From: Cyanobium sp. Morenito 9A2
Lineage (GTDB): Bacteria > Cyanobacteriota > Cyanobacteriia > PCC-6307 > Cyanobiaceae
Length of the DNA: 64,000 nucleotides
Assembly (NCBI RefSeq): GCF_024345575.1
Contig: NZ_JAGQBJ010000010.1
Coordinates: 48,550 to 112,549 of the forward strand
Direction of reading: 5' to 3'
In this document: piece by piece, positions 9,039-18,469 of the stretch
Position numbering within the stretch: position 1 is the stretch's first letter
How the letters are laid out: every line of letters starts with the position of its first letter
Translations under genes and position numbers: made by a program
Notes under the pieces: generated by a model
Database searches by the model: none
Told to the model about the DNA's origin: nothing
What the model saw: only the letters and a program-made list of their open reading frames with translations

Positions 9039-9658
9039 GTGTTCGGTTCGCGGGGGGTGGGACGGAGCGGACTCCATTCGATCGGCGACATATCGAAGGC
9101 CGAGGGGGTCGCTCGCGGGCCGGGAGCTTTGGTGGGTGGCGCCGTTGGGGGCGAACCGGAAGGCATGGCTGGAGCGGAGCCAGGCGGAACTGCGCGGAGG
9201 GGCAAGGCGCGAGGCTGAGCCTGGGAAGGCGCCCCGGGTTCAGCCTCTGTTGGCTGGGGCGGCGCCAACGCCGGCCCTGGGGGCGGCAGCGCCAGACCCA
9301 TGGCCTCAATCAGGCGCTCCACCTGGGCGGGCGAGAGCAGACCCTTGTCCAGACAGACCTTGAGGCTGCCGGCCGTGAGCTGACGCTGCAGGCTGGCCAA
9401 CTTCTCCAGCACGGCTGGGGGTTGGTCGGCATAGGGTGCCAGGCCCCGTTTGAATCCACTCAACAGCCGCTCTGGGCTGCAGCCCTGTTGATCGGGCTGG
9501 TAGCTCTGGGTGGGCGCGACCGGGGGGAGGGGCACCGTCCGCTGGGCCTGAACCGCCCCTGGGACGAGCAGGACGGCGAGGGCCGGGGAGAGAACCATGG
9601 ACAGCCGATGGGGCCATCTCGCTGCGCGCCCGAACCAAGCGCAGAACGCGCCCGTCAT
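9008..9658 (-). CDS. Secreted conserved protein of unknown function, downstream of sir
   Basis: Up to 216 residues. A hydrophobic signal segment LSPALAVLLVPGAVQAQ precedes a region with two cysteines (QQGCSPERLLSGF and LKVCLDKGLL) and predicted helices, then a Pro/Ala-rich tail. The ATG at 9658 overlaps the sir stop by 4 bp (ATGA), so the gene is co-translated with sulfite reductase; an alternative ATG at 9598 would leave a minimal signal peptide. I do not recognise a domain. The two cysteines could form a disulfide in the periplasm or lumen. Confidence 0.7.
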   Translation of the reverse strand: MTGAFCAWFGRAARWPHRLSMVLSPALAVLLVPGAVQAQRTVPLPPVAPTQSYQPDQQGCSPERLLSGFKRGLAPYADQPPAVLEKLASLQRQLTAGSLKVCLDKGLLSPAQVERLIEAMGLALPPPGPALAPPQPTEAEPGAPSQAQPRALPLRAVPPGSAPAMPSGSPPTAPPTKAPGPRATPSAFDMSPIEWSPLRPTPREPNTQQDSSASPR

Positions 9659-11397
9659 CCCACCGGCGCCGCCAGGAGCTCCATGACCGCGGCAGCCCCG
9701 AGCTGCTCGATGAAGTCACCAAAGCTCTGGCTGGGGCTCAGGGGTTTCCAGCGCAGCAGCAAGGGCTCCAGTGTTGGTTCGAGAGCCGACAGGGGGACCC
9801 GTTGCAGGTAGGGAGCCGCCAGGCGGGTCAGATCGGGGCTACCCCCCAGCCAGAGCTGGTACTCATCAACACCGATCCCCACCAGCCCGATCTCCGCCAT
9901 GTACGGGCGGGCGCAGCCGTTGGGGCAGCCGGTGACGCGCAGGAGCACGGCTCGGTCGATTCCGATCGTTTCCAGCTGGCGCTCCAGACGATCAAGCACG
10001 GCCGGCAAGATCCGTTCCGCCTCGGTGACAGCCAGGCCGCAATTGGGCAGGGCCGGGCAAGCCAGGGCATGGCGGGCCAGGGGCGCCGGAGCTTCAGGGT
10101 GGGAGTAGCCGAGTTCAGCAAGGGCGGCGCGCACACTGTTGCGCTGGCTGCCGCCGATGTTGCAGAGCAATAGATCCTGGTTGGGCGTCAGCCGCACGTC
10201 CAACTGATAGGTGGCGATCAGATCCCGCAGGCCGCGCTTGAGCTCACCCTGGAGGCGACCGCTGAGCACGGGTAGACCCACAAACCAGAGACCGTTGCCC
10301 TGGCGGTGCCAACCCAGGTAGTCCACAAGCTTGCTCTTCGGTTCAGTCTTCAAGGGCAGCAGGGCCCCAGAGAAGTAAGAACCCAGCTCCTGGCGAAACC
10401 AATCGATGCCCCGGTCGTGGATCAGGTACTTCATGCGTGCATGGCGACGCTGTTCCCGGTCACCGTGGTCCCGTTGCAGGGCAACGATCGCCTGCAGCAG
10501 GGGCATCACAGCGGAGCCGGCCACGTAACCGAGCGGGTCGGCGATTCGGGCGAAGGTTTCCTCCTTGTTGTGGGTGCGGCCCATGCCTCCCCCGACGTAG
10601 ACATTACAGCCCTTCAGGCGCCCCCTGGCATCAGTGAAGGCCACCAGACCGATGTCCTGGGTGAGCAGGTCGACCGAGTTGTCGCCGGGCACGGTGACGG
10701 CGACCTTGAACTTGCGCGGCAGGTAGGTGCCCCCATAAAGCGGTTCGGCGCCATCGCCACTGAACACCGCTCCCATCGCCTGTTGCTGGCGCACCTTGCG
10801 CACGGCGGCGACGGGTTTGATCCGGTGGCTGTGGTCCCCATCGAGCCAGACATCGAGGTAAGCCCCCTCCGCTGCTTCGGGTGAAAGCAGATCGGCCACG
10901 CGCTCGGCCAACTGACGGGCCGCCGGATAGCCTCCGCTCTCGAATGGGGCAGCTGGAGCCATCACGTTGCGGTTGATGTCTCCGCAGGTGGCCAGGGTGG
11001 AGCCCAGATGGCGCACGATGGTGGCGATCACCTCCTTGAGGTCGCCCTTGGCGATGCCGTGCATCTGGAAGGTCTGGCGGGTGGTGGCCCGCAGGGTTCC
11101 GTTGCCAAGCCGGTCGGCCAGTTCGTCGATGGCCAGATAGAGCGGCACGGGGATGCGGCCACCGGGGCTGCGGAGGCGCAGCATCATCTGCCAGTCCTTT
11201 TCCTTGCCCTTCTGCCGGTTGTCGCGGTTGTCCTGCTGGTAACTGCCGTGGAACTTGAGGATCGAGACCGCCGATTCCGTGAACTGTGGGCTGCCGTTCG
11301 CCAGCTCGCTCAACAGAGGTTCGCGCAGATACCCGCTTTCCGCTTTGAGGCGCTCGATTTTGCTCGGAGCCTTCGTGGGCTCAGAGGTGATGGTCAC
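9655..11397 (-). CDS. sir: Ferredoxin-dependent sulfite reductase
   Basis: 580 residues from GTG 11397, beginning VTITSEPTKAPSKIERLKAE. The nitrite/sulfite reductase ferredoxin-like half-domains are visible, and the siroheme/4Fe-4S ligands occur as CPALPNC (about residue 447) and CPNGC (about 488, in RVTGCPNGCARPYMAEIG). It reduces sulfite to sulfide with six electrons from ferredoxin in assimilatory sulfate reduction. It is divergent from glyS with 91 bp between the two starts. The frame stays open well upstream, but that part overlaps glyS and is not sulfite-reductase-like. Confidence 0.95.
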   Translation of the reverse strand: MTITSEPTKAPSKIERLKAESGYLREPLLSELANGSPQFTESAVSILKFHGSYQQDNRDNRQKGKEKDWQMMLRLRSPGGRIPVPLYLAIDELADRLGNGTLRATTRQTFQMHGIAKGDLKEVIATIVRHLGSTLATCGDINRNVMAPAAPFESGGYPAARQLAERVADLLSPEAAEGAYLDVWLDGDHSHRIKPVAAVRKVRQQQAMGAVFSGDGAEPLYGGTYLPRKFKVAVTVPGDNSVDLLTQDIGLVAFTDARGRLKGCNVYVGGGMGRTHNKEETFARIADPLGYVAGSAVMPLLQAIVALQRDHGDREQRRHARMKYLIHDRGIDWFRQELGSYFSGALLPLKTEPKSKLVDYLGWHRQGNGLWFVGLPVLSGRLQGELKRGLRDLIATYQLDVRLTPNQDLLLCNIGGSQRNSVRAALAELGYSHPEAPAPLARHALACPALPNCGLAVTEAERILPAVLDRLERQLETIGIDRAVLLRVTGCPNGCARPYMAEIGLVGIGVDEYQLWLGGSPDLTRLAAPYLQRVPLSALEPTLEPLLLRWKPLSPSQSFGDFIEQLGAAAVMELLAAPVG

Positions 11398-11488
11398 GGC
11401 AGCACACCAGATGGGATTGACCGTAGCGAACGGGTGGTGGCTGCAGGGTTGTTCAATACAGTCATGGGCTGCTCTGTGCCCCAAGCCC

Positions 11489-13654
11489 GTGGCCACCTTC
11501 CTGCTGGAGATCGGCACCGAGGAACTTCCGGCGGATTTCGTTCGTCTCGCCCTGCCCCAGTTGGAGGCTGCGGTGCGCCGCGACTTGGCGGATCTGCGGC
11601 TGGCCCATGGCAGTGTGCGCAGCCTCGGCACCCCCCGGCGCCTGGCGATCCAGGTGGAGCAGCTGCCAGCGGGGCAAGACGATCTGGTGGAGGAGCGCAA
11701 GGGGCCACCTTTGGCCCAGGCGATCGTTGATGGGCGGCCCACGGCGGCCGCCACCGGCTTCGCGCGACGCTGGGGCATCGAAGCCTCTGAATTGGAGATA
11801 CGCGAGACCCCGAAGGGTGCCTTCGTGTTCGCCCAGTACCGCCGGATCGGCCGCCCCAGCTCAGAGTTGCTGGTGGAGCGGATCCCCAGCTGGATCACCG
11901 AACTGCAGGGGCGCCGGTTCATGCGCTGGGGCCAAGGGGTGATGCGCTTCAGCCGGCCGGTGCGTTGGCTGGTGGCGCTGCTCGATACCCAGTTGCTTGA
12001 GCTGCAGCTTGAGGGCTCTGATCCAGCCCTCCACAGCTCGCGCGACAGCCGGGGGCATCGCCTGGAGACCACGGCCGTGCCCATAGCCCATGCCGCGGAC
12101 TACGTCACCGCTCTGGCGGCGGCCGGGGTGCAGGTGGACGGCTCCGAGCGCGCCCGCTGGATCCGCCAGGCCCTGGGCAAGGCCGCCGAGGAACGGGGAG
12201 CCCACCCTGAACTGCCCAGCGAGCTGTTTGACGAGCTCGTCGATCTGGTGGAGTCGCCCAGCCTGATCGAGGGGTCCCTCGACGAGCGCTTCCTGGCCCT
12301 GCCGCCGGAGGTGCTCAGCACGGTGATGCGCCTCCACCAGCGCTACGTGCCCCTGGTCGCGACCGAGGCCTCCTGGGACCCCCTCGCCCTCAGCTCGGAG
12401 GGGCGTTTGCTCCCCTGCTTCCTCTGCATCGGCAACGGCCTGGAGGCGGCCGCAGACACCGTTCGCCGCGGCAACGAACGGGTGCTTAAGGCGCGGCTCG
12501 CCGATGCCGAGTTCTTTTGGCGCGCCGACCGCAGCCAACGCAGCGAGAGCCGGCTGGCCGACCTCGATCGGGTGACCTTTGCCGAGGGCCTGGGCAGCCT
12601 GCTCGATCGCACCAACCGCCTGGAGTGGCTCACGGATCTACTCCTGGAGCTGCTACCCCTGGAGGGGGATGGGGCCGCCCATGCCCGCCGGGCGGCCCGG
12701 CTGTGCAAACACGATCTGGTCAGCCAGCTGGTGGGGGAGTTCCCAGAATTGCAGGGGGTCATTGGCGCCAAGCTCCTGCTGGCCGAGGGAGAGCCGCGGG
12801 GGGTGGCCCTGGCGGTGCTGGAGCATTACCTGCCCCGAGGCGCCGGGGATGGGTTGCCTACCTCCGGTGCCGGTGCGGTGGTCGCCCTGGCCGAGCGCCT
12901 GGAAGTGCTGTTGAGCATCTTCGCCAAAGGGGAGCGACCCACGGGCTCCTCCGACCCCTATGCCCTCCGCCGGGCGGGCAACGGGATGCTGCAGATCCTC
13001 TGGGAGCGGGGCTGGCCGCTGGATCTGGGACGACTGCTCAGCCGCGCCAGCGCCCATTGGCAGTCGCTCTTCCCGGCCTTTGGCGTGCGGGCCGAGGACC
13101 TGGCGAATGATTTGAGTCAGCTCCTGCGCCAACGGCTGGTCAGTTTGTTGGAGGAGCAGGGCTTCGCCCCCGATCTGGTCCAGGCAGTGGCGGGGGAGAC
13201 GGTGCCTCTGGGGCGCCTGATCAGCGATCCCACCGATGCCCTGGGGCGGGCCAGGCTGCTGGCGGAGTTGCGCCTGGAAGGGCGTCTGGCGGCTGTGCAG
13301 GCGGTGGTGCAACGGGCCTCAAGGCTGGCGGAGAGGGCCTGCCTGGCCAGCGATGTGCTCAGCCCCGAGGGGGTGGTGGATCCCTCACTGTTCGAGTCAC
13401 CCAGCGAACAGGGGGTGCTGGATGTGCTCCTGGGTCTTCACTCCGCCGCTACTGGAGCGCAGCGTGGACGTTACCGGCAGCTGGCTGCGGGGTTGGCCGA
13501 GGGGGCTGCAGCCCTGGCGGCCTTCTTTGATGGGGACATCAGCGTGATGGTGATGGGCGACGATCCCGCCGTCCGCGGCAATCGGTTGAATCTGCTGGCA
13601 GTGCTGCGCAACCAGGCGTCGGTGCTGGCGGACTTCAGCCGCCTGTCGGGGTGA
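11489..13654 (+). CDS. glyS: Glycyl-tRNA synthetase beta subunit
   Basis: 721 residues from GTG 11489, starting VATFLLEIGTEELPAD, the invariant beginning of the bacterial GlyS beta chain. The body includes MRWGQGVMRFSRPVRWLVAL and the HD-domain-like region with SSDPYALRRAGNGML. The beta subunit binds tRNA-Gly and needs the alpha subunit (glyQ), which is not in this window. Length matches the family. The start lies 91 bp from the divergent sir start. Confidence 0.96.
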   Translation: MATFLLEIGTEELPADFVRLALPQLEAAVRRDLADLRLAHGSVRSLGTPRRLAIQVEQLPAGQDDLVEERKGPPLAQAIVDGRPTAAATGFARRWGIEASELEIRETPKGAFVFAQYRRIGRPSSELLVERIPSWITELQGRRFMRWGQGVMRFSRPVRWLVALLDTQLLELQLEGSDPALHSSRDSRGHRLETTAVPIAHAADYVTALAAAGVQVDGSERARWIRQALGKAAEERGAHPELPSELFDELVDLVESPSLIEGSLDERFLALPPEVLSTVMRLHQRYVPLVATEASWDPLALSSEGRLLPCFLCIGNGLEAAADTVRRGNERVLKARLADAEFFWRADRSQRSESRLADLDRVTFAEGLGSLLDRTNRLEWLTDLLLELLPLEGDGAAHARRAARLCKHDLVSQLVGEFPELQGVIGAKLLLAEGEPRGVALAVLEHYLPRGAGDGLPTSGAGAVVALAERLEVLLSIFAKGERPTGSSDPYALRRAGNGMLQILWERGWPLDLGRLLSRASAHWQSLFPAFGVRAEDLANDLSQLLRQRLVSLLEEQGFAPDLVQAVAGETVPLGRLISDPTDALGRARLLAELRLEGRLAAVQAVVQRASRLAERACLASDVLSPEGVVDPSLFESPSEQGVLDVLLGLHSAATGAQRGRYRQLAAGLAEGAAALAAFFDGDISVMVMGDDPAVRGNRLNLLAVLRNQASVLADFSRLSG

Positions 13655-13684
13655 GCAGGCCCCGCCTGGCCCCTGCGGTGGAGC

Positions 13685-14773
13685 TCAGCTCAGCAGGGCC
13701 ACCTCCACGCTCAGGCCCGGGCCGAAGGCCATCGCCAGGCAAGGACCGGGAGCCTGGGCCTGTCGCAGCCGCTCGAGGATGAAGAGGATCGTGGCTGAGG
13801 ACATGTTGCCGCAGCTCTTCAGCACGGCCCTGGAGGGTTCGATCAGCTCCGGAGCGAGATCCAGGGCCTCCATCACCGCCGAGAGGATGCGCGGCCCACC
13901 GGGGTGCACGGCCCATGAACCGATCGTTTCGAGGCTCTGCCCCTGGCGGGCCAGCCAGTCCTGCAGCCAGGGCCGCAGGTGTGCAGCGATCAGGGCCGGA
14001 ACCTTCGCAGAGAGTGTCATGGCGAAGCCGTGATCCTCGATGCTCCAGGACATCGCCTCCTGGCTATCGGGAATGAGCAGCGAACCACTGGCGATGTGTT
14101 GCTGGAACGGTGCAGGTGCTTCGGTCCAGCCCGTGGCCACCAGGGCTGCGGCGCCATCGGCGAACAACGCATTCGCCACGATGCGCTCGGGATGCCAGCC
14201 GTACTGGAGATGGAGGCTGCAGAGCTCGACGGAGCAAATCAGCACGCAGGCCTGAGGATCGGCACCGATGAAGCCGGCCGCGACCCTCAGGGCATTGAGT
14301 GTGCCGTGACAACCCATGAAGCCCACATGGGTCCGGGCCACCTCCCCCCCCAGCGGCAGATCGCGCATCAGGCCGAAATCGAAGCCCGGAGCCTGGAAAC
14401 CTGTGCAGGAGACGGTGATCAGATGGGTGATGCGTGCGCCCGGAAGCTCGGCCTGCTCCAGGCAGCGCCGGGCCGCCTCCAGGGCCAGGGCGCCGCATTC
14501 GCTTCCGTAGCGACGCATGCGAGCGCCCGTGCTGGGGTTGCTCGGGCCAAAAAACGACTGCCGGTTGGCGCCGCCGTGCTCGCCGGGTTCAAGCAGCACG
14601 CTGTGCCTTGTGGCAACCCCGGAACGGCGATGGATCGTCTCCAACAGTCTCTGTTGACCAGGAGAGCTGGAACCCTCGGGCGTGGCCACGGCCCGGGCGA
14701 CCAGACAGGCCTCGTCCTGGTTGAGGCGATGGAGTGGCAACGCGGTGCCAAGCCCCCGGAGCGTGAGGGCCAT
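13685..14773 (-). CDS. Type III polyketide synthase (chalcone/alkylresorcinol synthase family)
   Basis: 362 residues from ATG 14773, with the full catalytic triad: Cys123 in VSCTGFQAPG, His290 in WAVHPGG and Asn323 in KSCGNMSSAT. The C-terminal loop MAFGPGLSVE is the family's conserved GFGPG-like motif. The enzyme extends an acyl starter with malonyl-CoA and cyclises the chain to resorcinol or pyrone products. It is the last gene of a three-gene minus-strand operon with an FAD oxidoreductase and a methyltransferase, the gene set reported for hierridin-type alkylresorcinols in picocyanobacteria. A start at 14809 is possible but would overlap the previous gene by 32 bp. Confidence 0.93.
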   Translation of the reverse strand: MALTLRGLGTALPLHRLNQDEACLVARAVATPEGSSSPGQQRLLETIHRRSGVATRHSVLLEPGEHGGANRQSFFGPSNPSTGARMRRYGSECGALALEAARRCLEQAELPGARITHLITVSCTGFQAPGFDFGLMRDLPLGGEVARTHVGFMGCHGTLNALRVAAGFIGADPQACVLICSVELCSLHLQYGWHPERIVANALFADGAAALVATGWTEAPAPFQQHIASGSLLIPDSQEAMSWSIEDHGFAMTLSAKVPALIAAHLRPWLQDWLARQGQSLETIGSWAVHPGGPRILSAVMEALDLAPELIEPSRAVLKSCGNMSSATILFILERLRQAQAPGPCLAMAFGPGLSVEVALLS

Positions 14774-14777
14774 GGGC

Positions 14778-15914
14778 TCAGCGGATCGCCTGGCGTTGGA
14801 AGGATCCATTGAGGTGGTTCAGGGCCGGTGTGACCAGAATGGGCAGGTGGGAAGCGGCCAGCATCAAGGCGTGGCTGATCCGGGGCCGACGCAGGGCAAA
14901 AGCCAGGCCATGGCAGAGGCGCTGGCGCCGGCCGATGAGGGTGGCATGGGACTGGGCCCAGTCGCGCTCGATCCTTGGGTCCCAGTCGCTCAGACCCTGC
15001 AGCACCAGAGGCACCACCGCCAGGGCACTGCTGAGAGCCCAGCCGATGCCTTCACCCGTGAAGGGTTCGACATAGCCGGCGGCGTCGCCGAGCACCAGGA
15101 GCCGATCGGCGGCCACGTACGTGCTGCGGCGGGTGAGGGCCGCCGTGGCCCGCCAGGGACCACCAGCGTCCAAAGGCTCGAAGCCGGCCTCGTTCAGCAC
15201 CTGCCGTGCCGCTGCTGAAGGGCCACCGCAACTCTTCAGGAGCGATCTGTCGAAGGCGGCGGCCAGATTGGCCTGCCCTGTTTCGGTGCGCACCACTCCG
15301 ACATAGCCCTGACGGCCCACGGCCATATGGATGGTGCCCGGGCCGTAGGACGGAGGAGCTGATTCCAGCACGCATCCGGCGCCGACCCGGGAACCGCGAT
15401 TCACGTGGCTGCTGATCGGCGATGGCGAGAGAAAACTGCGCTCGGCCAGTCCCGTCGCCACTAACACCACGCGGGCCGTGACCATGGTCAGGTCCGATGC
15501 TGATTTCAGCTGCACCGAACGAACGCCGCCCAACGCCCCCGCGACGAGTGCCTCCGTCCGAGGGAGCAGTTCGGCGCCGACGGCCACCGCCTCGTCCACC
15601 AGAGCCTGATCCAGACGGCGGCGGGAGAGGGCCCGGCCAACGGCCAGGGGGAGCAGCGCCTGGTGGCCCCCCAGCGCCAGGCGCAGGCGCTCAAGCTTGA
15701 CGCCCCCCAGGCGAGCGACCAGGCCCCCGAGCCCTGCGCTCTCGAGGGTCTCGAGGGCATGGCCGTTGAGACAACTCCCACAGACCTTCCAGCGGGGGAA
15801 GGCCTGCTTCTCCACCAGCAGCACTCTCAAGGACTGGGCGGCGAGCTGACGGGCCGCGAGCGCTCCGGCTGGTCCGGCACCGAGCACGATCACGTCCCAG
15901 TCCGCTGGGCTCAT
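14778..15914 (-). CDS. FAD-dependent oxidoreductase of a type III PKS cluster
   Basis: 378 residues. The N-terminal Rossmann motif is VIVLGAGPAGALAARQLA (about residues 8-25), followed by FPRWKVCGSCLNG, the Cys-containing motif of geranylgeranyl-reductase/halogenase-like flavoproteins. The second FAD motif LVLGDAAGYVEPFTGEGIGW is near residue 275. ATG 15914 overlaps the methyltransferase stop by 4 bp, and the PKS starts 4 bp after its stop, so it acts in the same pathway, probably oxidising (hydroxylating) the aromatic ring. It belongs to the same structural superfamily as ChlP, encoded about 1 kb upstream. Reductase activity cannot be excluded. Confidence 0.85.
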   Translation of the reverse strand: MSPADWDVIVLGAGPAGALAARQLAAQSLRVLLVEKQAFPRWKVCGSCLNGHALETLESAGLGGLVARLGGVKLERLRLALGGHQALLPLAVGRALSRRRLDQALVDEAVAVGAELLPRTEALVAGALGGVRSVQLKSASDLTMVTARVVLVATGLAERSFLSPSPISSHVNRGSRVGAGCVLESAPPSYGPGTIHMAVGRQGYVGVVRTETGQANLAAAFDRSLLKSCGGPSAAARQVLNEAGFEPLDAGGPWRATAALTRRSTYVAADRLLVLGDAAGYVEPFTGEGIGWALSSALAVVPLVLQGLSDWDPRIERDWAQSHATLIGRRQRLCHGLAFALRRPRISHALMLAASHLPILVTPALNHLNGSFQRQAIR

Positions 15915-16639
15915 GCGCCCGCCCCAGCTGCCGCCGGGCGCCTCCACTGCAGCAGGTAGCGCTCGGGCCAACAGCGGCGGACCAGGGCGCCCCCCAGGCC
16001 GGCGGAAGCGGCCAGGGCGGCCGCCTCTGCCGTGGTGAACGCGCCTTGCACGGAAACGGGGCCGTCGTGATGAACGATGGTGGAGCGGCTGAGCAGACGA
16101 CAGGCCGACCAGGCCAGCGCATACCCCAGCGGACTGCGGATCAGATCGTTCACAAGCAACAGGTGGCCTGTTGTTGCGGCCATGCGCTGGAGCAGGAGCA
16201 CGGCGTCGTCGCCGTCGAGATGGTGGAGGAACAGGGAGCAAAGCACCACGTCGTAGCCGCCAGGAAGCGGATCGTTCAGGGCATCGGCCCTGAAGAAATG
16301 CGCCTCCAGCCCCCTGGCAGCGGCAGTGCCTGTGGCGATCGCCACCGCCTGATCACTGAGATCGCAGCCATCACAGCGGATGTTGAGGCCCTCGCGGCGG
16401 GCCAGTGCGGCCAGGGCCAGGGTGTTGTCACCACCGCCGCAGGCCAGGTCGAGAACCCTCAGCGGCTGCTCGGGTAGGCCCCGGGCCAGGTCGCGGATCG
16501 GTGCGAACAGGCTATGGGCAGCGAAGCTGATCCCATTGATGCGCTCGAGACCTCCCAGGGCTTCGGCATGGGCAAGGGGATCGATACCTGGTTCATCCAT
16601 CCACTCCAGCTGCCGGTTTCTTGCCCTGAGATTGAACAT
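15911..16639 (-). CDS. Class I SAM-dependent methyltransferase of a type III PKS cluster
   Basis: 242 residues. SAM-binding motif I is VLDLACGGGDNTLALAA (about residues 63-79), motif II is in RCDGCDLSDQAV, and the post-motif region YDVVLCSLFLHHLDGDDA is typical of UbiE-like enzymes. As the first gene of the operon it precedes the FAD oxidoreductase with a 4-bp overlap. The likely role is O-methylation of an alkylresorcinol or alkylquinol product. BpsB of Bacillus and the cyanobacterial hierridin clusters pair a methyltransferase with a type III PKS in the same way. Confidence 0.85.
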   Translation of the reverse strand: MFNLRARNRQLEWMDEPGIDPLAHAEALGGLERINGISFAAHSLFAPIRDLARGLPEQPLRVLDLACGGGDNTLALAALARREGLNIRCDGCDLSDQAVAIATGTAAARGLEAHFFRADALNDPLPGGYDVVLCSLFLHHLDGDDAVLLLQRMAATTGHLLLVNDLIRSPLGYALAWSACRLLSRSTIVHHDGPVSVQGAFTTAEAAALAASAGLGGALVRRCWPERYLLQWRRPAAAGAGA

Positions 16640-16724
16640 GGCGTCCCCTCAGGGTTGACGGGCAGCAAGGCAACGAACGCACGGGCCGGACCTGTCGTAG
16701 GGGGGCGGCCCTGGGGCTGTTCAA

Positions 16725-16736
16725 TTCGCGCGCGAA
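16725..16736. promoter_or_regulatory. 12-bp palindrome upstream of the PKS operon
   Basis: TTCGCGCGCGAA is a perfect palindrome 86 bp upstream of the methyltransferase ATG (16639), in the 289-bp gap between that gene and the end of chlP. No terminator is visible in this gap. The site is placed where an operator for the operon would be; function is inference. Confidence 0.35.
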
Positions 16737-16928
16737 GGGATGGAAATCAGCTGGGATCGCCGAACGCTAGACGGCCCCATGGTTGGGCGTGATCTACGTT
16801 CCCCGTGCATCCGGTGAGGAGCTGGATGTGAAGGTGAGACAAGCCCTGTGCTTACCCACCCAGGGGATCGAAAGCCCCGGCGATCGGGCGAGACCAGCCA
16901 TGGGGGATCGCCAGGTTGACTGCCGGGC

Positions 16929-18353
16929 TCAGCCTTTGCCGACCAAGGCCGGTTCCCGCTCCTCCGATCCAGGCCCATCGGCAACGGCAGGTTCAGCAGT
17001 AGAGCCATCGACCGGCTGAACGGCAGCCTGGGCATGCTTGGAGAGACCCACTCTGGTGGCGGCGTCCCCCGCCTCAGCCTGCATCGCGGACACTTCTTCG
17101 GAGCTGCGCACGGCGCTGGCCACGGGCTTGTAGCCCCCGGGCGCGAAAGCCTGGCCCCGCAGGTAGGCGCCGATGGTCAGCAGCGTGAGCTTGAGGGTCT
17201 GCCAGGGATTGACCGGTACTACGCGCTTGTAGAGGTAGCTGTCGAAGGTGAGCCGCTGCACATCCTTGTCGTCGCACATCTCGACGAAGGCTTCGCGGGC
17301 GGGATCGTTGCTGTAAAAAACGTTTTGAAGGATCTCCAGCACCTTGTAGGTGGCGCCGTAGGCCTTGTCCCATTTCTTGATGTAGAGCTTCAGGTCTTTT
17401 TCCGTGGGGATGCGGGTGCCGTTGGCGCTGGCCGCGACGATCTCCTCGGCGCACATGCGTCCGCTCTTGGCGGCGAAATAGATCCCCTCGCCCGAGCTCT
17501 TGGTGACGTAGCCGGCGGCATCTCCCACCAGGGCCATGCGTCCGACAACCCGTCGCGGACGGGGATGTTCGGGAATCGGATGGGCCTCAACCTTGATCAC
17601 CTCACCGTGGAGTAACCGCTTGCTGGCTCGCTCACGAATGCCCTTCTGGAGGCCCTTGATCAGTGACTGATTCTTTTGCATCGTGCCCGTGCCCACAGCC
17701 ACGTGGTCGTATTTCGGGAACACCCAGGCGTAGAAATCGGGAGAGACATCAGTGCCCACGTACATCTCGGCGAGATCCTCGTAGTGGGCCATCTCTTCCT
17801 TGGGAAGGCGGATGCGCTCCTGGAAAGCGATCGCCATGTTGTAGTCGCCGGCATCCATGGCCTTGGCCACGCGGCTGTTGGCACCGTCGGCACCGACGAT
17901 CAGGTCGACATCCAGGGTCTTGATCTCACCGGTGGCCCCACCAGCGGAATAATCGGCATAGCGAAGGGTGTAGGGGCCTTGGCGGTTCTTGCCGGTCTCA
18001 ATGGACTGCACCAGCCCATTCACGAGATGGGCGCCGAGATCCGCGGCCCGATTACGCAGGTAGGCATCCATCACCTCGCGGCGACACATGCCGATGTATT
18101 CGCCTTCGTTCTCCAGATGAATGTCCACCTCCCGGTTGGAGGGGGAGATCATCTTCATGTTGCGAACCTTGCGGTCGATGATCGACTCGGGGAGATCGAA
18201 TTCAGCCACCATGCAGAGAGGGATCGCACCGCCACAGGGTTTGGCATTGTCGAGCTTGCGCTCGAACAGCCACGTTTCGATGCCGGCCTTGGCCAGAACT
18301 TCCGCAGCACAGGAGCCGCTTGGGCCGCCACCAACCACAGCCACTCGCAACAT
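16929..18353 (-). CDS. chlP: Geranylgeranyl diphosphate/chlorophyll reductase
   Basis: 474 residues from ATG 18353 (MLRVAVVGGGPSGSCAAEVL). FAD-binding GGGPSG lies at residues 8-13; the ChlP motif DNAKPCGGAIPLCM is near residue 37, and VGDAAGYVTKSSGEGIYFAA near 285. It reduces the geranylgeranyl chain to phytyl for chlorophyll a and tocopherols, using NADPH. It is somewhat longer than usual: the last 55 or so residues are a low-complexity Ala/Glu/Val tail absent from many homologues. The upstream ATG at 18398 adds unrelated residues. Confidence 0.96.
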   Translation of the reverse strand: MLRVAVVGGGPSGSCAAEVLAKAGIETWLFERKLDNAKPCGGAIPLCMVAEFDLPESIIDRKVRNMKMISPSNREVDIHLENEGEYIGMCRREVMDAYLRNRAADLGAHLVNGLVQSIETGKNRQGPYTLRYADYSAGGATGEIKTLDVDLIVGADGANSRVAKAMDAGDYNMAIAFQERIRLPKEEMAHYEDLAEMYVGTDVSPDFYAWVFPKYDHVAVGTGTMQKNQSLIKGLQKGIRERASKRLLHGEVIKVEAHPIPEHPRPRRVVGRMALVGDAAGYVTKSSGEGIYFAAKSGRMCAEEIVAASANGTRIPTEKDLKLYIKKWDKAYGATYKVLEILQNVFYSNDPAREAFVEMCDDKDVQRLTFDSYLYKRVVPVNPWQTLKLTLLTIGAYLRGQAFAPGGYKPVASAVRSSEEVSAMQAEAGDAATRVGLSKHAQAAVQPVDGSTAEPAVADGPGSEEREPALVGKG

Positions 18354-18469
18354 CTTGAAACCTGCTCCGCTGGAACGATGTTGATCGGAAGCTAACACCG
18401 TTGGTAGCGCGCCTGCTGGGCCCCGGGCCCTTCGCCCCTACGATCGCCGCAAAGCTTGAAACGAGGGCT

